Source of the DNA: an uncultured Nitrosomonadaceae bacterium
GTDB lineage: Bacteria > Pseudomonadota > Gammaproteobacteria > Burkholderiales > Nitrosomonadaceae
Direction: 5' to 3'
Length of the DNA: 33,298 nt
NCBI GenBank assembly: GCA_905612245.1
Contig: CAJQRL010000026.1
Span: forward strand, 1-33,298
A program made the position numbers and the translations under genes. Positions 21,539 through 33,298 of the stretch are shown here, piece after piece; position 1 is the first letter of the stretch; every line of letters begins with the position of its first letter. The notes under the pieces were generated by a model. That model was not told the origin of the DNA, searched no databases, and saw only the letters and a program-made list of their open reading frames with translations.

Positions 21539-21578
21539 ACTCCAACGGTGTCAAGAGTACTCCAACCGTGCCAAGAGT
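21539..21578. repeat. two tandem 20-bp units (18/20 identical)
   Basis: actccaacggtgtcaagagt / actccaaccgtgccaagagt. Confidence 0.85.
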
Positions 21579-21609
21579 AATTCTGATTTATGCCGGAGTA
21601 ACAAAATCC

Positions 21610-22260
21610 CTATTTTAATAGATCTGGTTCTGCTGCTTTATCTTCCATCAGAACATACTTTTTAATCCAACAAATTACGCTCTCTAGCCCCTCATTAGTA
21701 ACTAAGTTAGTAAACACGAAGGGACTTCCGTTACGCATCCTTCTAGCGTCAGACTCCATAATTTCTAGGTTGGCACCAACATATGGTGCTAAATCAATCT
21801 TATTGATTATAAGTAAGTCTGATCGAGTGATGCCAGGGCCACCCTTCCTTGGAATTTTTTCTCCTCCTGAAACATCTATAACAAAAATTGTTACATCTGC
21901 TAGATCAGGGCTAAATGTTGCAGAAAGATTGTCTCCACCACTCTCAATTAGTACTATTTCAACATCAGAGAAACGGTTAGCTATTTCATCAACTGCTTCA
22001 AGATTCATACTTGCATCTTCTCGGATAGCAGTATGAGGGCAGCCACCCGTTTCAACACCTATTATTCTTTCTTTTGGCAGAATACTATTCTTTGTTAGAA
22101 ACTCTGCATCTTCTTTTGTATATATATCATTAGTTATCACGCCAATACTATAGGTATCTTTAAGTTCGCGTGTTAATCGCTCTATGAGAGCTGTTTTACC
22201 TGAACCAACAGGTCCTGCAACGCCAATTTTTACATAGGTTCTAATATTTTCTTCTGTCAT
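21610..22260 (-). CDS. ureG: urease accessory GTPase UreG (start taken as ATG 22260; the tracked ORF extends to 22326)
   Basis: [91 protein letters not shown]. Confidence 0.97.
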   Translation of the reverse strand: MTEENIRTYVKIGVAGPVGSGKTALIERLTRELKDTYSIGVITNDIYTKEDAEFLTKNSILPKERIIGVETGGCPHTAIREDASMNLEAVDEIANRFSDVEIVLIESGGDNLSATFSPDLADVTIFVIDVSGGEKIPRKGGPGITRSDLLIINKIDLAPYVGANLEIMESDARRMRNGSPFVFTNLVTNEGLESVICWIKKYVLMEDKAAEPDLLK

Positions 22261-22291
22261 TTCCTGGTCACTCCAATTTCTATAATTAAAT

Positions 22292-22981
22292 TTAGGACAT
22301 GTATAAACGAGAATACAGGCGCTCATGTTGCATACACCGTATGTCTAATCCAGTATCTAACATGCCCACTAAAGACCGATCTATTATTAAAGTTTCCGAT
22401 GCAAGCTTTTCCATAATAGGTTGTAGACGGAACATAATATCTTGCCCATCTAATTGTCCTAAGGGAACAAGCTTAACGCTGTTGGTAACCAGACCTATGG
22501 CTGTGTTGTAATAATAGGCGTATAAGGTTTCTTCTAATGGTATTCCAAGCAGGAAAGCATAAATTCCAAAGGCAATGCAATAGTGACCGGAAGCTATATT
22601 AGCTTTAATTTCAACTTCGTATCTTGATACTAATTCATGCTCCTTATACCTCTTAAATATTTTAATTAGCCTTATTCCTAATTTTTGACTTGCTTGTCTG
22701 ATTTCTTTTGCACTTTTAAGTGCAGTGCATTCCTGATCTAATGAAATTATTTCATTCAGATTATTGGTGGCGGCAGCTTTGTAGGCTAATTGTACAAAAG
22801 ATGCATCATTATATTTGATATTTGATTTCAAATTCTCAACAATGAATAACTCAGCTGATGCTACGTCATGTACGATATTTAGCTGAACATAAGTTTCTAG
22901 TCCATGAGAATGAGAGAATCCCCCAATTGGTAAGGTGGGGTCAGATAAGTGCAGCAAGCTCCCAATAAAACTATTTTTCAT
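22292..22981 (-). CDS. ureF: urease accessory protein UreF (start taken as ATG 22981)
   Basis: [78 protein letters not shown]. Confidence 0.93.
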   Translation of the reverse strand: MKNSFIGSLLHLSDPTLPIGGFSHSHGLETYVQLNIVHDVASAELFIVENLKSNIKYNDASFVQLAYKAAATNNLNEIISLDQECTALKSAKEIRQASQKLGIRLIKIFKRYKEHELVSRYEVEIKANIASGHYCIAFGIYAFLLGIPLEETLYAYYYNTAIGLVTNSVKLVPLGQLDGQDIMFRLQPIMEKLASETLIIDRSLVGMLDTGLDIRCMQHERLYSRLYMS

Positions 22982-23510
22982 TTGAATATTTCGATGCAAA
23001 ATTTATAATTTTAGTGAATAGCGGTTGTTCATTATTTTCTTTATGGTCATGCGAATGACCATGACCATGCGAGGCATCCGTAGATCTAAGGATACTTTTT
23101 AATTGCCTGCTTTCTTTTGAAGGATGATACCCGCTAGCACTTAGCCATTTAAACAATGGCTCTTCAAATGGAATTAATACTTTGTTGTCCTGAATAAACA
23201 TAGGAGCATGTTTATTACCAATTTCATAACATACTGTACCCATTTCTAGTAACGATGAAGGTGCTACTACAATCGCTTCACATTCTATAATATTTATTAT
23301 GATGGCCTTTTTATCATCTTTAAATAGAACGTCATCTTGCGATAAATGCTGCCCTTCTTTTAAGAATTTTATGGAGACCTGCACACCATTAGTAGTAGTT
23401 CTGCTCTGAATACGTTTTGATGCTTCAAACCACTCTAGCTCTAAAAAGTCTATTTCTAGATTCGTCAGATCCATATTTGATTTATTGCCAAGTATTTCTT
23501 TGATAATCAT
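22971..23510 (-). CDS. ureE: urease accessory metallochaperone UreE with His-rich C-terminus
   Basis: FLKEGQHLSQDDVLF, YEIGNKHAPMFIQDNKVLIPFEEPLFKWL, and C-terminal HGHGHSHDHKENNEQ. Confidence 0.92.
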   Translation of the reverse strand: MIIKEILGNKSNMDLTNLEIDFLELEWFEASKRIQSRTTTNGVQVSIKFLKEGQHLSQDDVLFKDDKKAIIINIIECEAIVVAPSSLLEMGTVCYEIGNKHAPMFIQDNKVLIPFEEPLFKWLSASGYHPSKESRQLKSILRSTDASHGHGHSHDHKENNEQPLFTKIINFASKYSNEK

Positions 23511-23756
23511 AATCAGCTTATTCCAAATTAATAATTACGTATGCAAGCAAAAATTTTTTATTATAAAGGGATAATCTACCCGTTCTTATTGGAACCAGTA
23601 TAGTTCTAGAAATTCTTATACCTATACATGGTGAATAGTTTTGTTTTGTAATGAGGAGTGAATGAGATTGCTGATAGCCACCAGACTTTTTAGTCTTTCT
23701 TATATGCGCCGGTACTATTTCCCGGAAACATTTCTATAGGCTTATGGCAAATGCAG

Positions 23757-23787
23757 AAGCACACATTAGATCTTCTAATGTGTGCTT
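23757..23787. repeat. perfect 14-bp inverted repeat with 3-nt loop in the ureA-ureE gap
   Basis: aagcacacattaga-tct-tctaatgtgtgctt. Confidence 0.9.
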
Positions 23788-23811
23788 AATTGGCGGCTAC
23801 AATCTCTTTCC

Positions 23812-23842
23812 ACTGTTTGGTCAAATCAGAGCCCCAAACAGT
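23812..23842. repeat. 9-bp inverted repeat with 13-nt loop in the ureA-ureE gap
   Basis: ACTGTTTGG...CCAAACAGT. Confidence 0.75.
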
Positions 23843-23867
23843 TGGCGTCCATCTTTACTTATAAATA

Positions 23868-24170
23868 TTACCGGATAGGATCATGTACTGTAACTAATTT
23901 AGTTCCATCCGGGAAAGTCGCTTCTATTTGTACGTCGTGAATCATTTCTGATACACCTTCCATTACATCAGCCTTCGTTAGGAATGTCGCACCTAGTTGC
24001 ATTAATTGTGCAACGGTTTTGCCGTCACGTGCGCCTTCCATTAGCTCACTGCAAATCAAGGCAATAGATTCAGGATGATTCAGCTTTACGCCTCTTGCCT
24101 TCCTTTTCTTTGCAAGCTCTCCTGCACTGTGCAGCATTAATTTTTCAATTTCGCGAGGTGTTAAATGCAT
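23868..24170 (-). CDS. ureA: urease subunit gamma
   Basis: [57 protein letters not shown]...[32 protein letters not shown]. Confidence 0.98.
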   Translation of the reverse strand: MHLTPREIEKLMLHSAGELAKKRKARGVKLNHPESIALICSELMEGARDGKTVAQLMQLGATFLTKADVMEGVSEMIHDVQIEATFPDGTKLVTVHDPIR

Positions 24171-24209
24171 AGCTTCACCAATATGTAGAGTATAAAATTT
24201 CTGGATTGA

Positions 24210-25931
24210 TTAAAATAAGAAATAGCGTTGTGCTAATGATATTTCTTCAGCTGGTTCACTTGATATTACTTCACCATCAACTCTTACCTCATGATTCTCA
24301 GGATTTACTGAAAGCTCAGGTGTCTTATCATTATGAATTAGATCTTTTTTCCCAATAGTTCTGCAACCAGAAACGGGTAGAATCATCTTCTGTAGACCAT
24401 ATTCTGCCACAATTCCTTTATCTATTGATGCTTGAGAAACAAAAGTGGCACAAGTCTTGAGTAAAGCTTTGCCATAAGCACCAAACATTTTGCGATAGAT
24501 TACTGGTTGAGGGGTAGGAATAGAAGCATTCGCATCACCCATTTTACTTGCTATGATCATCCCACCTTTGATGATAAGTTCCGGCTTAACGCCAAACATT
24601 GCCGGACTCCATATAACGATATCAGCCATTTTTCCAGCCTCAATTGATCCGACATATTGTCCGATACCGTGTGATATGGCTGGGTTAATCGTGTATTTTG
24701 CAATATACCGCTTAACACGAAAATTATCATTGCCATTTTCTTTATCTTCTTCCAGCGGACCAAATTGTTTTTTCATTTTATCGGCCGTCTGCCATGTACG
24801 GCAAATTACTTCACCTACACGACCCATTGCCTGTGAATCTGAAGACATCATGCTGAAGATACCCCGATCATGCAGAATATCCTCTGCACCCATTGTTTCT
24901 GGGCGGATACGGGAATCTGCAAAAGATACATCTTCCGGTATATTTCTACTTAGATGATGACATACCATCAGCATATCCATATGTTCATCGAATGTATTAA
25001 CAGTGTAGGGGCGAGTTGGATTTGTAGAGGAGGGTAGAACATTCGGGTACATTGCGATTTTAATAATATCCGGTGCATGGCCTCCACCAGCTCCTTCTGT
25101 ATGGAAGGTATGTATCACGCGCCCATTAATTGCATTTACGGTATCTTCCACGAATCCCGCTTCGTTTAAGGTATCGGTATGAATGGCCACTTGTACATCA
25201 AGATTGTCTGCAACATTCAAGCAAGCATTAATAACGGCAGGTGTTGAGCCCCAGTCTTCATGAATCTTCAGGCCACAGGCACCTGCTTCAACTTGCTCTA
25301 CCAAAGGCGGTTCAGTTGAACAGTTTCCTTTTCCAAAATAACCGAGATTCATAGGGAACGCTTCGGATGCCTCTAGCATCTTCTGGATGTTCCATTTTCC
25401 TGGTGTTACGGTCGTTGCGTTAGTCCCATCTGCAGGACCAGTTCCACCACCCATCATTGTAGTTATACCGCTGTATAAAGCAGTTTCAATTAGCGTAGAA
25501 CTAATAAAATGAATATGCGCGTCAAATCCACCTGCAGTAGCTATGAATCCATATGCTCCGTGCACCTCAGTAGAGGCTCCGATTATCATGTTAGGAGAAA
25601 CGTCATCCATCATATCTGGATTTCCAGCTTTGCCGATGCCAACGATATTTCCGTCTTTTATGCCAATGTCAGCTTTCTCAATTCCCCAGTGGTCAATTAT
25701 AATCGCACCGGTAATTACTAAATCGAGAACACCCTGATCCCTTGTTGCAGTTGAAGATTGACCCATGCCATCGCGAATACTTTTTCCGCCGCCAAATTTT
25801 GACTCATCCCCATAGGTATTGTGATCTTTTTCTATTTCAATAAAAAGCTCAGTATCACCTAATCTTACCTTGTCACCTGTCGTGGGCCCAAATAAATTAG
25901 CATAGTTCTTTTTACTTATTGTCAGGCTCAT
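24210..25931 (-). CDS. ureC: urease subunit alpha
   Basis: [72 protein letters not shown] flap, [15 protein letters not shown]. Confidence 0.99.
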   Translation of the reverse strand: MSLTISKKNYANLFGPTTGDKVRLGDTELFIEIEKDHNTYGDESKFGGGKSIRDGMGQSSTATRDQGVLDLVITGAIIIDHWGIEKADIGIKDGNIVGIGKAGNPDMMDDVSPNMIIGASTEVHGAYGFIATAGGFDAHIHFISSTLIETALYSGITTMMGGGTGPADGTNATTVTPGKWNIQKMLEASEAFPMNLGYFGKGNCSTEPPLVEQVEAGACGLKIHEDWGSTPAVINACLNVADNLDVQVAIHTDTLNEAGFVEDTVNAINGRVIHTFHTEGAGGGHAPDIIKIAMYPNVLPSSTNPTRPYTVNTFDEHMDMLMVCHHLSRNIPEDVSFADSRIRPETMGAEDILHDRGIFSMMSSDSQAMGRVGEVICRTWQTADKMKKQFGPLEEDKENGNDNFRVKRYIAKYTINPAISHGIGQYVGSIEAGKMADIVIWSPAMFGVKPELIIKGGMIIASKMGDANASIPTPQPVIYRKMFGAYGKALLKTCATFVSQASIDKGIVAEYGLQKMILPVSGCRTIGKKDLIHNDKTPELSVNPENHEVRVDGEVISSEPAEEISLAQRYFLF

Positions 25932-25933
25932 AA

Positions 25934-26302
25934 TTATTTATCCTTAAAGTTTTTACTTTTCAGAAGTTGCATCGATTCTTTTTTGTTAGCTTCTTGTGTC
26001 GTGCTTCCATTTACAAGGTCATTGTGACCAAATGCAGAACGGGATCCCCCAATTTCAACTAGCTCCACCTCTTTTTCTTCACCTGGCTCAAAACGAACAG
26101 CAGTACTTGCCGGAATATTTAAACGCATACCAAATGCATCTCCCCGACTGAAACTAATCGCGGCATTTACCTCAAAAAAATGATAATGGGATCCAATTTG
26201 AATTGGTCTGTCTCCAGTATTTGTCGCTTTAATTGTTATTGTTTTACGGTCAGCATTACATACAATATTGCCTTCCCCTACTATGACTTCACCTGGCACC
26301 AT
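25934..26302 (-). CDS. ureB: urease subunit beta
   Basis: [40 protein letters not shown]-like core, [31 protein letters not shown]. Confidence 0.98.
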   Translation of the reverse strand: MVPGEVIVGEGNIVCNADRKTITIKATNTGDRPIQIGSHYHFFEVNAAISFSRGDAFGMRLNIPASTAVRFEPGEEKEVELVEIGGSRSAFGHNDLVNGSTTQEANKKESMQLLKSKNFKDK

Positions 26303-26774
26303 AATTTTCTTCTCCTGTATAGATAAACGAGATTATGTGTTATCACTAATTCATTTTCGGGGAGGTAATTTGATTTCTATATTGCAAATATTCATCCCAC
26401 ACTCGCAGCTCACTTCATTGATAACTTACGGAACATTTAATTATGCTTATGTACCGTAAATTTCTGTACATTGCAGATTAGTAACCTATTGGATTAGCGT
26501 AGCAAAGCATAGGATTTCTGTCAATGGAAGCCACATGTTTGCTTGGCATTATACTCTTAGTAGATTTGGTAGAGAATATGAGCTAAGAAATAAAATATAT
26601 TCTTTTGACCGTTACAAATACAGTGTTGTAAATGAGGCCCTGTTAAATAATTTTAGGTATAAATACTTGAGCAAGGGCATTCGAATTAACAAATAATGCA
26701 TTTTTTAAGAGAGCTGTCTGGTGCCCACAATTATAAAAATATTGCATAGAAACTTAGATAAGAGATAATAGCTG

Positions 26775-26803
26775 TTGAATCCTGAAATTAGTCGGATTAT
26801 ATT
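26775..26803 (+). promoter_or_regulatory. candidate sigma70-like promoter (TTGAAT-N17-TATATT) with dyad AATCC-N11-GGATT overlapping the spacer
   Basis: Direct reading upstream of the peroxiredoxin gene; dyad at 26778-26798. Confidence 0.4.
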
Positions 26804-26837
26804 TAGCTAGTCATTCATCTATCAAACGGAGGTTGCC

Positions 26838-27476
26838 ATGACTTTACGCCTAGGCGATGTAGCGCCAGATTTTGAACAAGATTCATCGATTGGTAGAATT
26901 AAATTTTATGAATGGGCAGTAGATTCTTGGACGGTTTTATTCTCTCATCCAGCTGACTTTACGCCTGTTTGTACAACTGAGCTTGGGTTAACTGCTAAGC
27001 TTAAGTCTGAATTTGACAAACGAAATGTTAAAGCGATTGCATTATCAGTTGATCCCGCAGATAAGCATGTAGAGTGGATCAGGGATATTGAAGAAACCCA
27101 GGGTACTACAGTCAGTTTTCCAATTATTGCAGACGTGGATAGAAGCATAGCAACCTTGTTTGATATGATTCATCCTAATCAGTCAGATACTATGACGGTA
27201 CGTTCACTCTTCATTATTGACCCAAAAAAGAAAGTGCGTCTTATCATCACTTATCCAATGAGTACCGGTCGTAACTTTAACGAAGTGTTACGTGTTATTG
27301 ATGCACTACAATTGGCTGACAATTACTCAGTAGCAACTCCTGGTAACTGGTGCGATGGCGATGATGTAATTATTCCATTAACAGTTCAAGATGAAGAAGT
27401 TATCAAGCAGAAATATCCAAAAGGATACAAAGCCCCCCGTCCATATTTACGTATAACACCACAGCCCAATAAATAA
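26838..27476 (+). CDS. 1-Cys (Prx6-type) peroxiredoxin
   Basis: LFSHPADFTPVCTTELG active site, long C-terminal domain (TVRSLFIIDPKKKVRLIITYPMSTGRNFNEVLRVIDALQLAD..., GNWCDGDDVIIPL). RBS cggagg upstream. Confidence 0.95.
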   Translation: MTLRLGDVAPDFEQDSSIGRIKFYEWAVDSWTVLFSHPADFTPVCTTELGLTAKLKSEFDKRNVKAIALSVDPADKHVEWIRDIEETQGTTVSFPIIADVDRSIATLFDMIHPNQSDTMTVRSLFIIDPKKKVRLIITYPMSTGRNFNEVLRVIDALQLADNYSVATPGNWCDGDDVIIPLTVQDEEVIKQKYPKGYKAPRPYLRITPQPNK

Positions 27477-27547
27477 TTAAATATCAGCCGTATATTTATT
27501 TAGTACGTATAATTTTTCAAAGATAACCAGTATTAATTTTTTACCGG

Positions 27548-28972
27548 TTATTCTTTGGAATTTGAATGGTCATTAGCATAAAGATCATGCTCTGGTTCGA
27601 ACCATGTAAGACTCTGATGCAGGTTAACCACTTCCCCAATGATAATGAGTGTAGGTGGAATAAGGTTTGAAGAGTGTGCTAGGTCCGGCAATGTTCCTAA
27701 CGAGCCAATTAATACACGTTGATTGTGTGTGGTTCCTTGTTGAACTATAGCGGCTGGTGTATTTTCTGACAGACCATGCGAGGCCAGCTTCTGGCACAAA
27801 ACTGATAATCCGAGCAGCCCCATATAAATCACAATAGTTTGATTTGGCCTTACTAAAGTTGGCCAATCAAGATCTACACTACCATTTTTTAGATGACCGG
27901 CGACAAAAATACAAGACTGAGCATAGTTTCGATGGGTAAGGGGAATTCCTGCATAGGCTGCTACTCCAGATGCAGCTGTTATTCCAGGGACTACCTGAAA
28001 TGGAATGCCGAAACTAGCCAGCGTTTCAATCTCCTCACCACCTCTACCAAAAATAAAAGGATCGCCTCCTTTTAACCTCAGAACGCGTTTATTTTCTTTT
28101 GCTAGCCGCACAAGTAATTCATTAATAGATTCCTGTGACATAGAGTGGTTCCTATGCTCTTTTCCTGCATAGATACGCTGAGCATCTCGGCGCACCATAT
28201 TAAGTATTTCAGGTGAAACCAGACGGTCATAGACTACGACGTCTGCTTGTTGCATTAGGCGCATGGCCCTAAAGGTTAAAAGATCAGGATTTCCTGGGCC
28301 CGCGCCTACTAAGTAGACCTCCCCAAGAGGAGCTTCATCAGTTTCACTACGTAGTGAACGCTCCAGATAATCTTGTGCAGCCGCATCTTTTCCAGCAAAT
28401 ACCATTTCTGCAAAAGGGCCTTGTAATTCTTTTTCCCAGAATAAACGACGTTTTTCTGGGTGGGAAAAATGTTTTTTTACACGCTCACGAAAATTGGCGG
28501 CATAGGTTGCAAGACGTCCATATGCTTCCGGGATTATGGTCTCCAGGTGAGCTCTTAGTAGTCTTGCGAGTACAGGAGATTTTCCGCTACTTGAAATTGC
28601 AACTAAAACGGGTGAACGGTCAATGATCGAGGGCACAATAAAAGAACATAAGTCAGGGTTATCAACTACATTGACCGGAATGCACAGTTCTTTAGCAACC
28701 TCAGAAATTTTTTGATTAACTAAGAGGTTGTTGGTTGCTGCAATTACAAGGGCTACGTTATCAATATGGGCTGGGGTGAAAATTTCAGCACGATAGATAA
28801 AAATCCCCTGATCTACTTTCTCAAGTAACTCTATATCAAGTTCTGGTGCAACTACGGTGACACATGCTCCGGCATTTAATAGTAAATCAATTTTTCGGGC
28901 AGCAACTTTACCTCCACCTACTACAAGACAGTTGCGGTCTCTGATATTGATAAAAATAGGTAGAAAATCCAT
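27548..28972 (-). CDS. cysG: siroheme synthase (precorrin-2 dehydrogenase/ferrochelatase + uroporphyrin-III C-methyltransferase)
   Basis: N-terminal CLVVGGGKVAARKIDLLLNAGACVTVVAPE; C-terminal VYLVGAGPGNPDLLTFRAMRLMQQADVVVYDRLV, RLKGGDPFIFGRGGEE, VVPGITAASGVAAYAGIPLTHR. Confidence 0.97.
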   Translation of the reverse strand: MDFLPIFINIRDRNCLVVGGGKVAARKIDLLLNAGACVTVVAPELDIELLEKVDQGIFIYRAEIFTPAHIDNVALVIAATNNLLVNQKISEVAKELCIPVNVVDNPDLCSFIVPSIIDRSPVLVAISSSGKSPVLARLLRAHLETIIPEAYGRLATYAANFRERVKKHFSHPEKRRLFWEKELQGPFAEMVFAGKDAAAQDYLERSLRSETDEAPLGEVYLVGAGPGNPDLLTFRAMRLMQQADVVVYDRLVSPEILNMVRRDAQRIYAGKEHRNHSMSQESINELLVRLAKENKRVLRLKGGDPFIFGRGGEEIETLASFGIPFQVVPGITAASGVAAYAGIPLTHRNYAQSCIFVAGHLKNGSVDLDWPTLVRPNQTIVIYMGLLGLSVLCQKLASHGLSENTPAAIVQQGTTHNQRVLIGSLGTLPDLAHSSNLIPPTLIIIGEVVNLHQSLTWFEPEHDLYANDHSNSKE

Positions 28973-29034
28973 AAACTATCCTGATATTTGTCCTATTCGG
29001 GAAATAACCAAACTTGGCCTAGCATAGGCTATAT

Positions 29035-32000
29035 TTAATCCAGTTTCTGTAATAGTTTAGTTATTTTCTCAAGTTTTGATTTAAAACCAGATAAACGATC
29101 TTTCTCTTGAGTGACTACTTTTATTGGTGCGCGCTTTACGAAACTAGGGTTAGAAAGCTTGGTTTCCGATTTTGTGATTTCTAATTTAATACGTGTTATT
29201 TCTTTTGTTAGACGCTCGCGCTCTTTAGCTACATCTATTTCTATTTTCAGCATAAGCTTGAATTCACCTATAACTGCAACTGGTGCGTCTGCATCTGGTA
29301 ATTCACCTTGAATGACCTCTACACTAGATAACTTAATCAATGCAATTAAATAGGGAGAGAATTCAGTTAGGGTGCTCTGATCTCCCGTAGCTAGTAGTGG
29401 AACCCTTATTGCTGGAGATAAATTCATTTCGCCGCGTAGGGTACGACATGCACCAACTATCTCTTTAAGTGTATGGATTTTCTCCATAGAGCTTTTATTT
29501 ATGCGTGCTAGATCAGCTTTAGGATATGGCTGAAGCATAATACTTTCACCATGTTTACCTGATAGCGGCGAGACTTTTTGCCATAATTCTTCTGTAATAA
29601 AAGGGATAATAGGATGAGCTAGCCGTAGCATTATTTCTAGTACATTTACTAAGGTGTGACGGGTGGCTCGTTGAACGGATTCATTGTTTCCATTTAATTG
29701 AACCTTCGCAAGTTCAAGGTACCAGTCACAATACTCGTCCCAAACGAATTCATATATCTCTCGCGCTGCTAAATCAAAACGGTAATCATGAAACGATTTC
29801 TCTACTACACTTTCTGCTTGTTGTAGGCGTCCAATAATCCATTCGTCTGCAGCAGAAAACTCTAAAGGTAAATTTTTATCTAACCCTACATCTTTTCCTT
29901 CGCAATTCATTATCACATATCTAGTTGCATTCCAGAATTTGTTGCAAAAATTTCGGTAACCCCCACAACGTTGCAAATCAAATGTTATATCTCTCCCATG
30001 CGAAGCAAGACTGGCAAAAGTGAAACGTAGTGCATCGGTACCATATGCCGTTATACCTTCAGGGTAATTTTTTCGTGTGATTTTTTCGATAGAGTCTGCC
30101 TGCTTGGGATTCATTAGCCCGGTAGTGCGCTTAGCAATTAAAGCTGGCAAGGTAATTCCGTCTATAAGATCTAACGGATCAAGTACGTTACCCTTCGACT
30201 TGCTCATTTTTTGACCTTCTGAATCTCGAATCAGGCCGGTTACATACACTTCTTGAAATGGTATTTTCCCTGTGAAATGTAGAGACATCATTATCATACG
30301 TGCCACCCAGAAAAAAATTATATCGAACCCGGTAACCAGTACTGAGGTTGGTAGGAATGTTTTTAGTTCTGGCGTTTTCTCTGGCCATCCTAGGGTAGAA
30401 AATGGCCATAAAGCTGATGAGAACCAAGTATCTAATACGTCTTCATCTTGTATAAGAGTACGGTTTCCCGCTTGTTGTTGAGCTTCCTCCAGATTGTGAG
30501 CTACATAAATGTTGCCATCCTCATCATGCCAAGCTGGGATTCTATGCCCCCACCATAATTGGCGGGAGATGCACCAGTCCTGGATATTTTCCAGCCACTG
30601 ATTGTAAACATGGGTCCAGTTTTCTGGAACAAATTTTACTTCTCCATTTGCTACGACATCGAGACCACTTTTAGCCATCTCTTGCATTGCTACATACCAT
30701 TGGTCAGTGAGCATCGGCTCTATAATAGAGTCTGTACGGTCGCTACGCGGAACCATAAGTTTATGTGGCTTGGTTTCAACTAGCAGCCCCTGTGTTTCTA
30801 GATCTGTAATAATTTTTTCTCGGGCATCAAAACGGTCAAGACCCTGGTATTCAGAAGGTGCAAAATCATTAATTTTTGCATCTAGTGTGAGAATACTTTG
30901 TGTAGTAAGTCCGTGACGCTGACCTATTTGATAATCATTGAAATCATGAGCCGGGGTAATTTTTACACAACCAGTTCCAAAGCTTGGATCTACATAAGTG
31001 TCTGCAATGATGGGGATACTACGTTGGCATAGTGGCAAGCATACGCGGCTTCCAATAAGATGCTGGTATCGTACATCATCTGGATGTACAGCTACAGCCA
31101 TGTCACCCAACATTGTTTCTGGACGAGTAGTGGCAACAACTAGCCCATCAGTTTTATTCAATCCATTTTCGAGCGGATAGAAAATATGCCAGAGGAAACC
31201 ATCTTCTTCATTTGATACTACTTCCAGATCTGATACTGCCGTTTGTAACACAGGATCCCAGTTTACAAGTCGGCAGCCACGATAGATTAAACCTTCCTTG
31301 TAAAGTCGCACAAACACCTCTGTTACGGCTCGTGATAACCCCTCGTCCATCGTAAATCGTTCTCGCGACCAGTCACAGGAGGTGCCTAAACGTTTCATTT
31401 GTCGAGTAATGGTAGAACCGGATTGCTCTTTCCACTGCCATACCCGATTGATGAACTCCTGACGCCCGAGATCATGTCGGTCTATATTTTGGCTTTCCAG
31501 TTGTCGTTCAACCACAATTTGGGTGGCTATTCCTGCATGATCAGTTCCCGGCTGCCAGAGAGTGTTATCTCCAAGCATTCGGTGATAACGAGTAAGCGCA
31601 TCCATAATAGTGTGCTGGAATGCATGACCCATATGCAGAGTGCCAGTAATATTTGGTGGCGGTAACATTATGCAGTACGAATTGTCTTTTCTATCAGTGG
31701 CTTGAATAGGGTCAGGTTCAAAATAACCAGCTGATTGCCAAGCCTGATACCAGTGTTCTTCTATTGGTTGCGGCTCAAAGGTTTTAGGTAGGTCCATTAA
31801 AGTTGGAGCTAAGTCTGGCGATTCTGGAGGATTTTCTATTATATCGGAAGGTACAGGCATTTTATCTGTTGATGTTTGTAGTTGTTCTGCCGGTTTGGCA
31901 TAATTTTTTTTAGTGGAAGAAGATTTATTTTGTAAATTCTGTTTCGGTGTATTAGTAAGTGAACCCTGTGCACCAGATTCTGAAACCGTTCCTGTTTCTT

Positions 32001-32205
32001 TAAGAATGGAATCTGATATTTCTCTTGGTAGTGAGAGCCCGGATTGGCTTGATAAGGTCTTAGGAGACAGAAATACTTTTTCAGTAAGCGTAGGGATACT
32101 ATCAATAACCTTGGGCTTATCTTGATTCGCATGTGATAGCGTATCCGGTTTATTTGAGCTTTTATTTTTGTTAGGTTTTGATGAAGATCTATTTTTTCTT
32201 TTCAT
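29035..32205 (-). CDS. valS: valyl-tRNA synthetase with long N-terminal extension
   Basis: [20 protein letters not shown] (HIGH-type), [15 protein letters not shown] (KMSKS), C-terminal coiled-coil. The conserved N-terminus ([17 protein letters not shown]) begins at residue 137. Confidence 0.96.
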   Translation of the reverse strand: MKRKNRSSSKPNKNKSSNKPDTLSHANQDKPKVIDSIPTLTEKVFLSPKTLSSQSGLSLPREISDSILKETGTVSESGAQGSLTNTPKQNLQNKSSSTKKNYAKPAEQLQTSTDKMPVPSDIIENPPESPDLAPTLMDLPKTFEPQPIEEHWYQAWQSAGYFEPDPIQATDRKDNSYCIMLPPPNITGTLHMGHAFQHTIMDALTRYHRMLGDNTLWQPGTDHAGIATQIVVERQLESQNIDRHDLGRQEFINRVWQWKEQSGSTITRQMKRLGTSCDWSRERFTMDEGLSRAVTEVFVRLYKEGLIYRGCRLVNWDPVLQTAVSDLEVVSNEEDGFLWHIFYPLENGLNKTDGLVVATTRPETMLGDMAVAVHPDDVRYQHLIGSRVCLPLCQRSIPIIADTYVDPSFGTGCVKITPAHDFNDYQIGQRHGLTTQSILTLDAKINDFAPSEYQGLDRFDAREKIITDLETQGLLVETKPHKLMVPRSDRTDSIIEPMLTDQWYVAMQEMAKSGLDVVANGEVKFVPENWTHVYNQWLENIQDWCISRQLWWGHRIPAWHDEDGNIYVAHNLEEAQQQAGNRTLIQDEDVLDTWFSSALWPFSTLGWPEKTPELKTFLPTSVLVTGFDIIFFWVARMIMMSLHFTGKIPFQEVYVTGLIRDSEGQKMSKSKGNVLDPLDLIDGITLPALIAKRTTGLMNPKQADSIEKITRKNYPEGITAYGTDALRFTFASLASHGRDITFDLQRCGGYRNFCNKFWNATRYVIMNCEGKDVGLDKNLPLEFSAADEWIIGRLQQAESVVEKSFHDYRFDLAAREIYEFVWDEYCDWYLELAKVQLNGNNESVQRATRHTLVNVLEIMLRLAHPIIPFITEELWQKVSPLSGKHGESIMLQPYPKADLARINKSSMEKIHTLKEIVGACRTLRGEMNLSPAIRVPLLATGDQSTLTEFSPYLIALIKLSSVEVIQGELPDADAPVAVIGEFKLMLKIEIDVAKERERLTKEITRIKLEITKSETKLSNPSFVKRAPIKVVTQEKDRLSGFKSKLEKITKLLQKLD

Positions 32206-32255
32206 AGAGAAGGCAACCCGCGTTGAATGGCGCTTAAATATTTAGCTTAATTTAT

Positions 32256-33298
<1,043 letters not shown>

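Noticed and set aside
24553-24957. 134-aa plus-strand ORF opposite ureC
   Set aside because: Antisense to highly conserved urease alpha sequence; no RBS or domain signal.
31839-32132. 97-aa ORF in an alternative frame of the valS N-terminal extension
   Set aside because: Overlaps the same-strand valS frame, which links directly to the synthetase domain; a basic, low-complexity by-product.

Overview
The window is a compact AT-rich stretch of bacterial chromosome. Gene content and order look betaproteobacterial, possibly ammonia-oxidiser-like (Nitrosomonadales); that placement is inference from protein motifs and synteny, with no search run. I can support about 28 protein genes: a partial membrane protein, pgi, orn, Ste24-type M48 protease, phhB, rsgA, lipoprotein alpha-carbonic anhydrase, hemE, dgt, aroB, aroK, mrcA/ponA, hemB, engB, coaX, birA, glnS, an outer-membrane porin, a urease cluster (ureB-ureC-ureA then ureE-ureF-ureG on the minus strand, no ureD), a 1-Cys peroxiredoxin, cysG, valS, holC and partial pepA. 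I see no tRNA, rRNA, CRISPR array, phage, IS element or obvious defence system. I did not find a clear new multigene system. The points most worth checking are: the missing pilMNOPQ block between mrcA and aroK; the permuted urease operon without ureD and with a hairpin-bearing 357-bp gap; a purine-rich, G-over-C-skewed noncoding stretch; a ~136-aa disordered N-terminal extension on ValRS; an in-frame 15-bp tandem repeat at the PBP1A C-terminus; a plus-strand terminator inside the 3' end of minus-strand engB with an adjacent small ORF; and a possible structured leader upstream of the porin.
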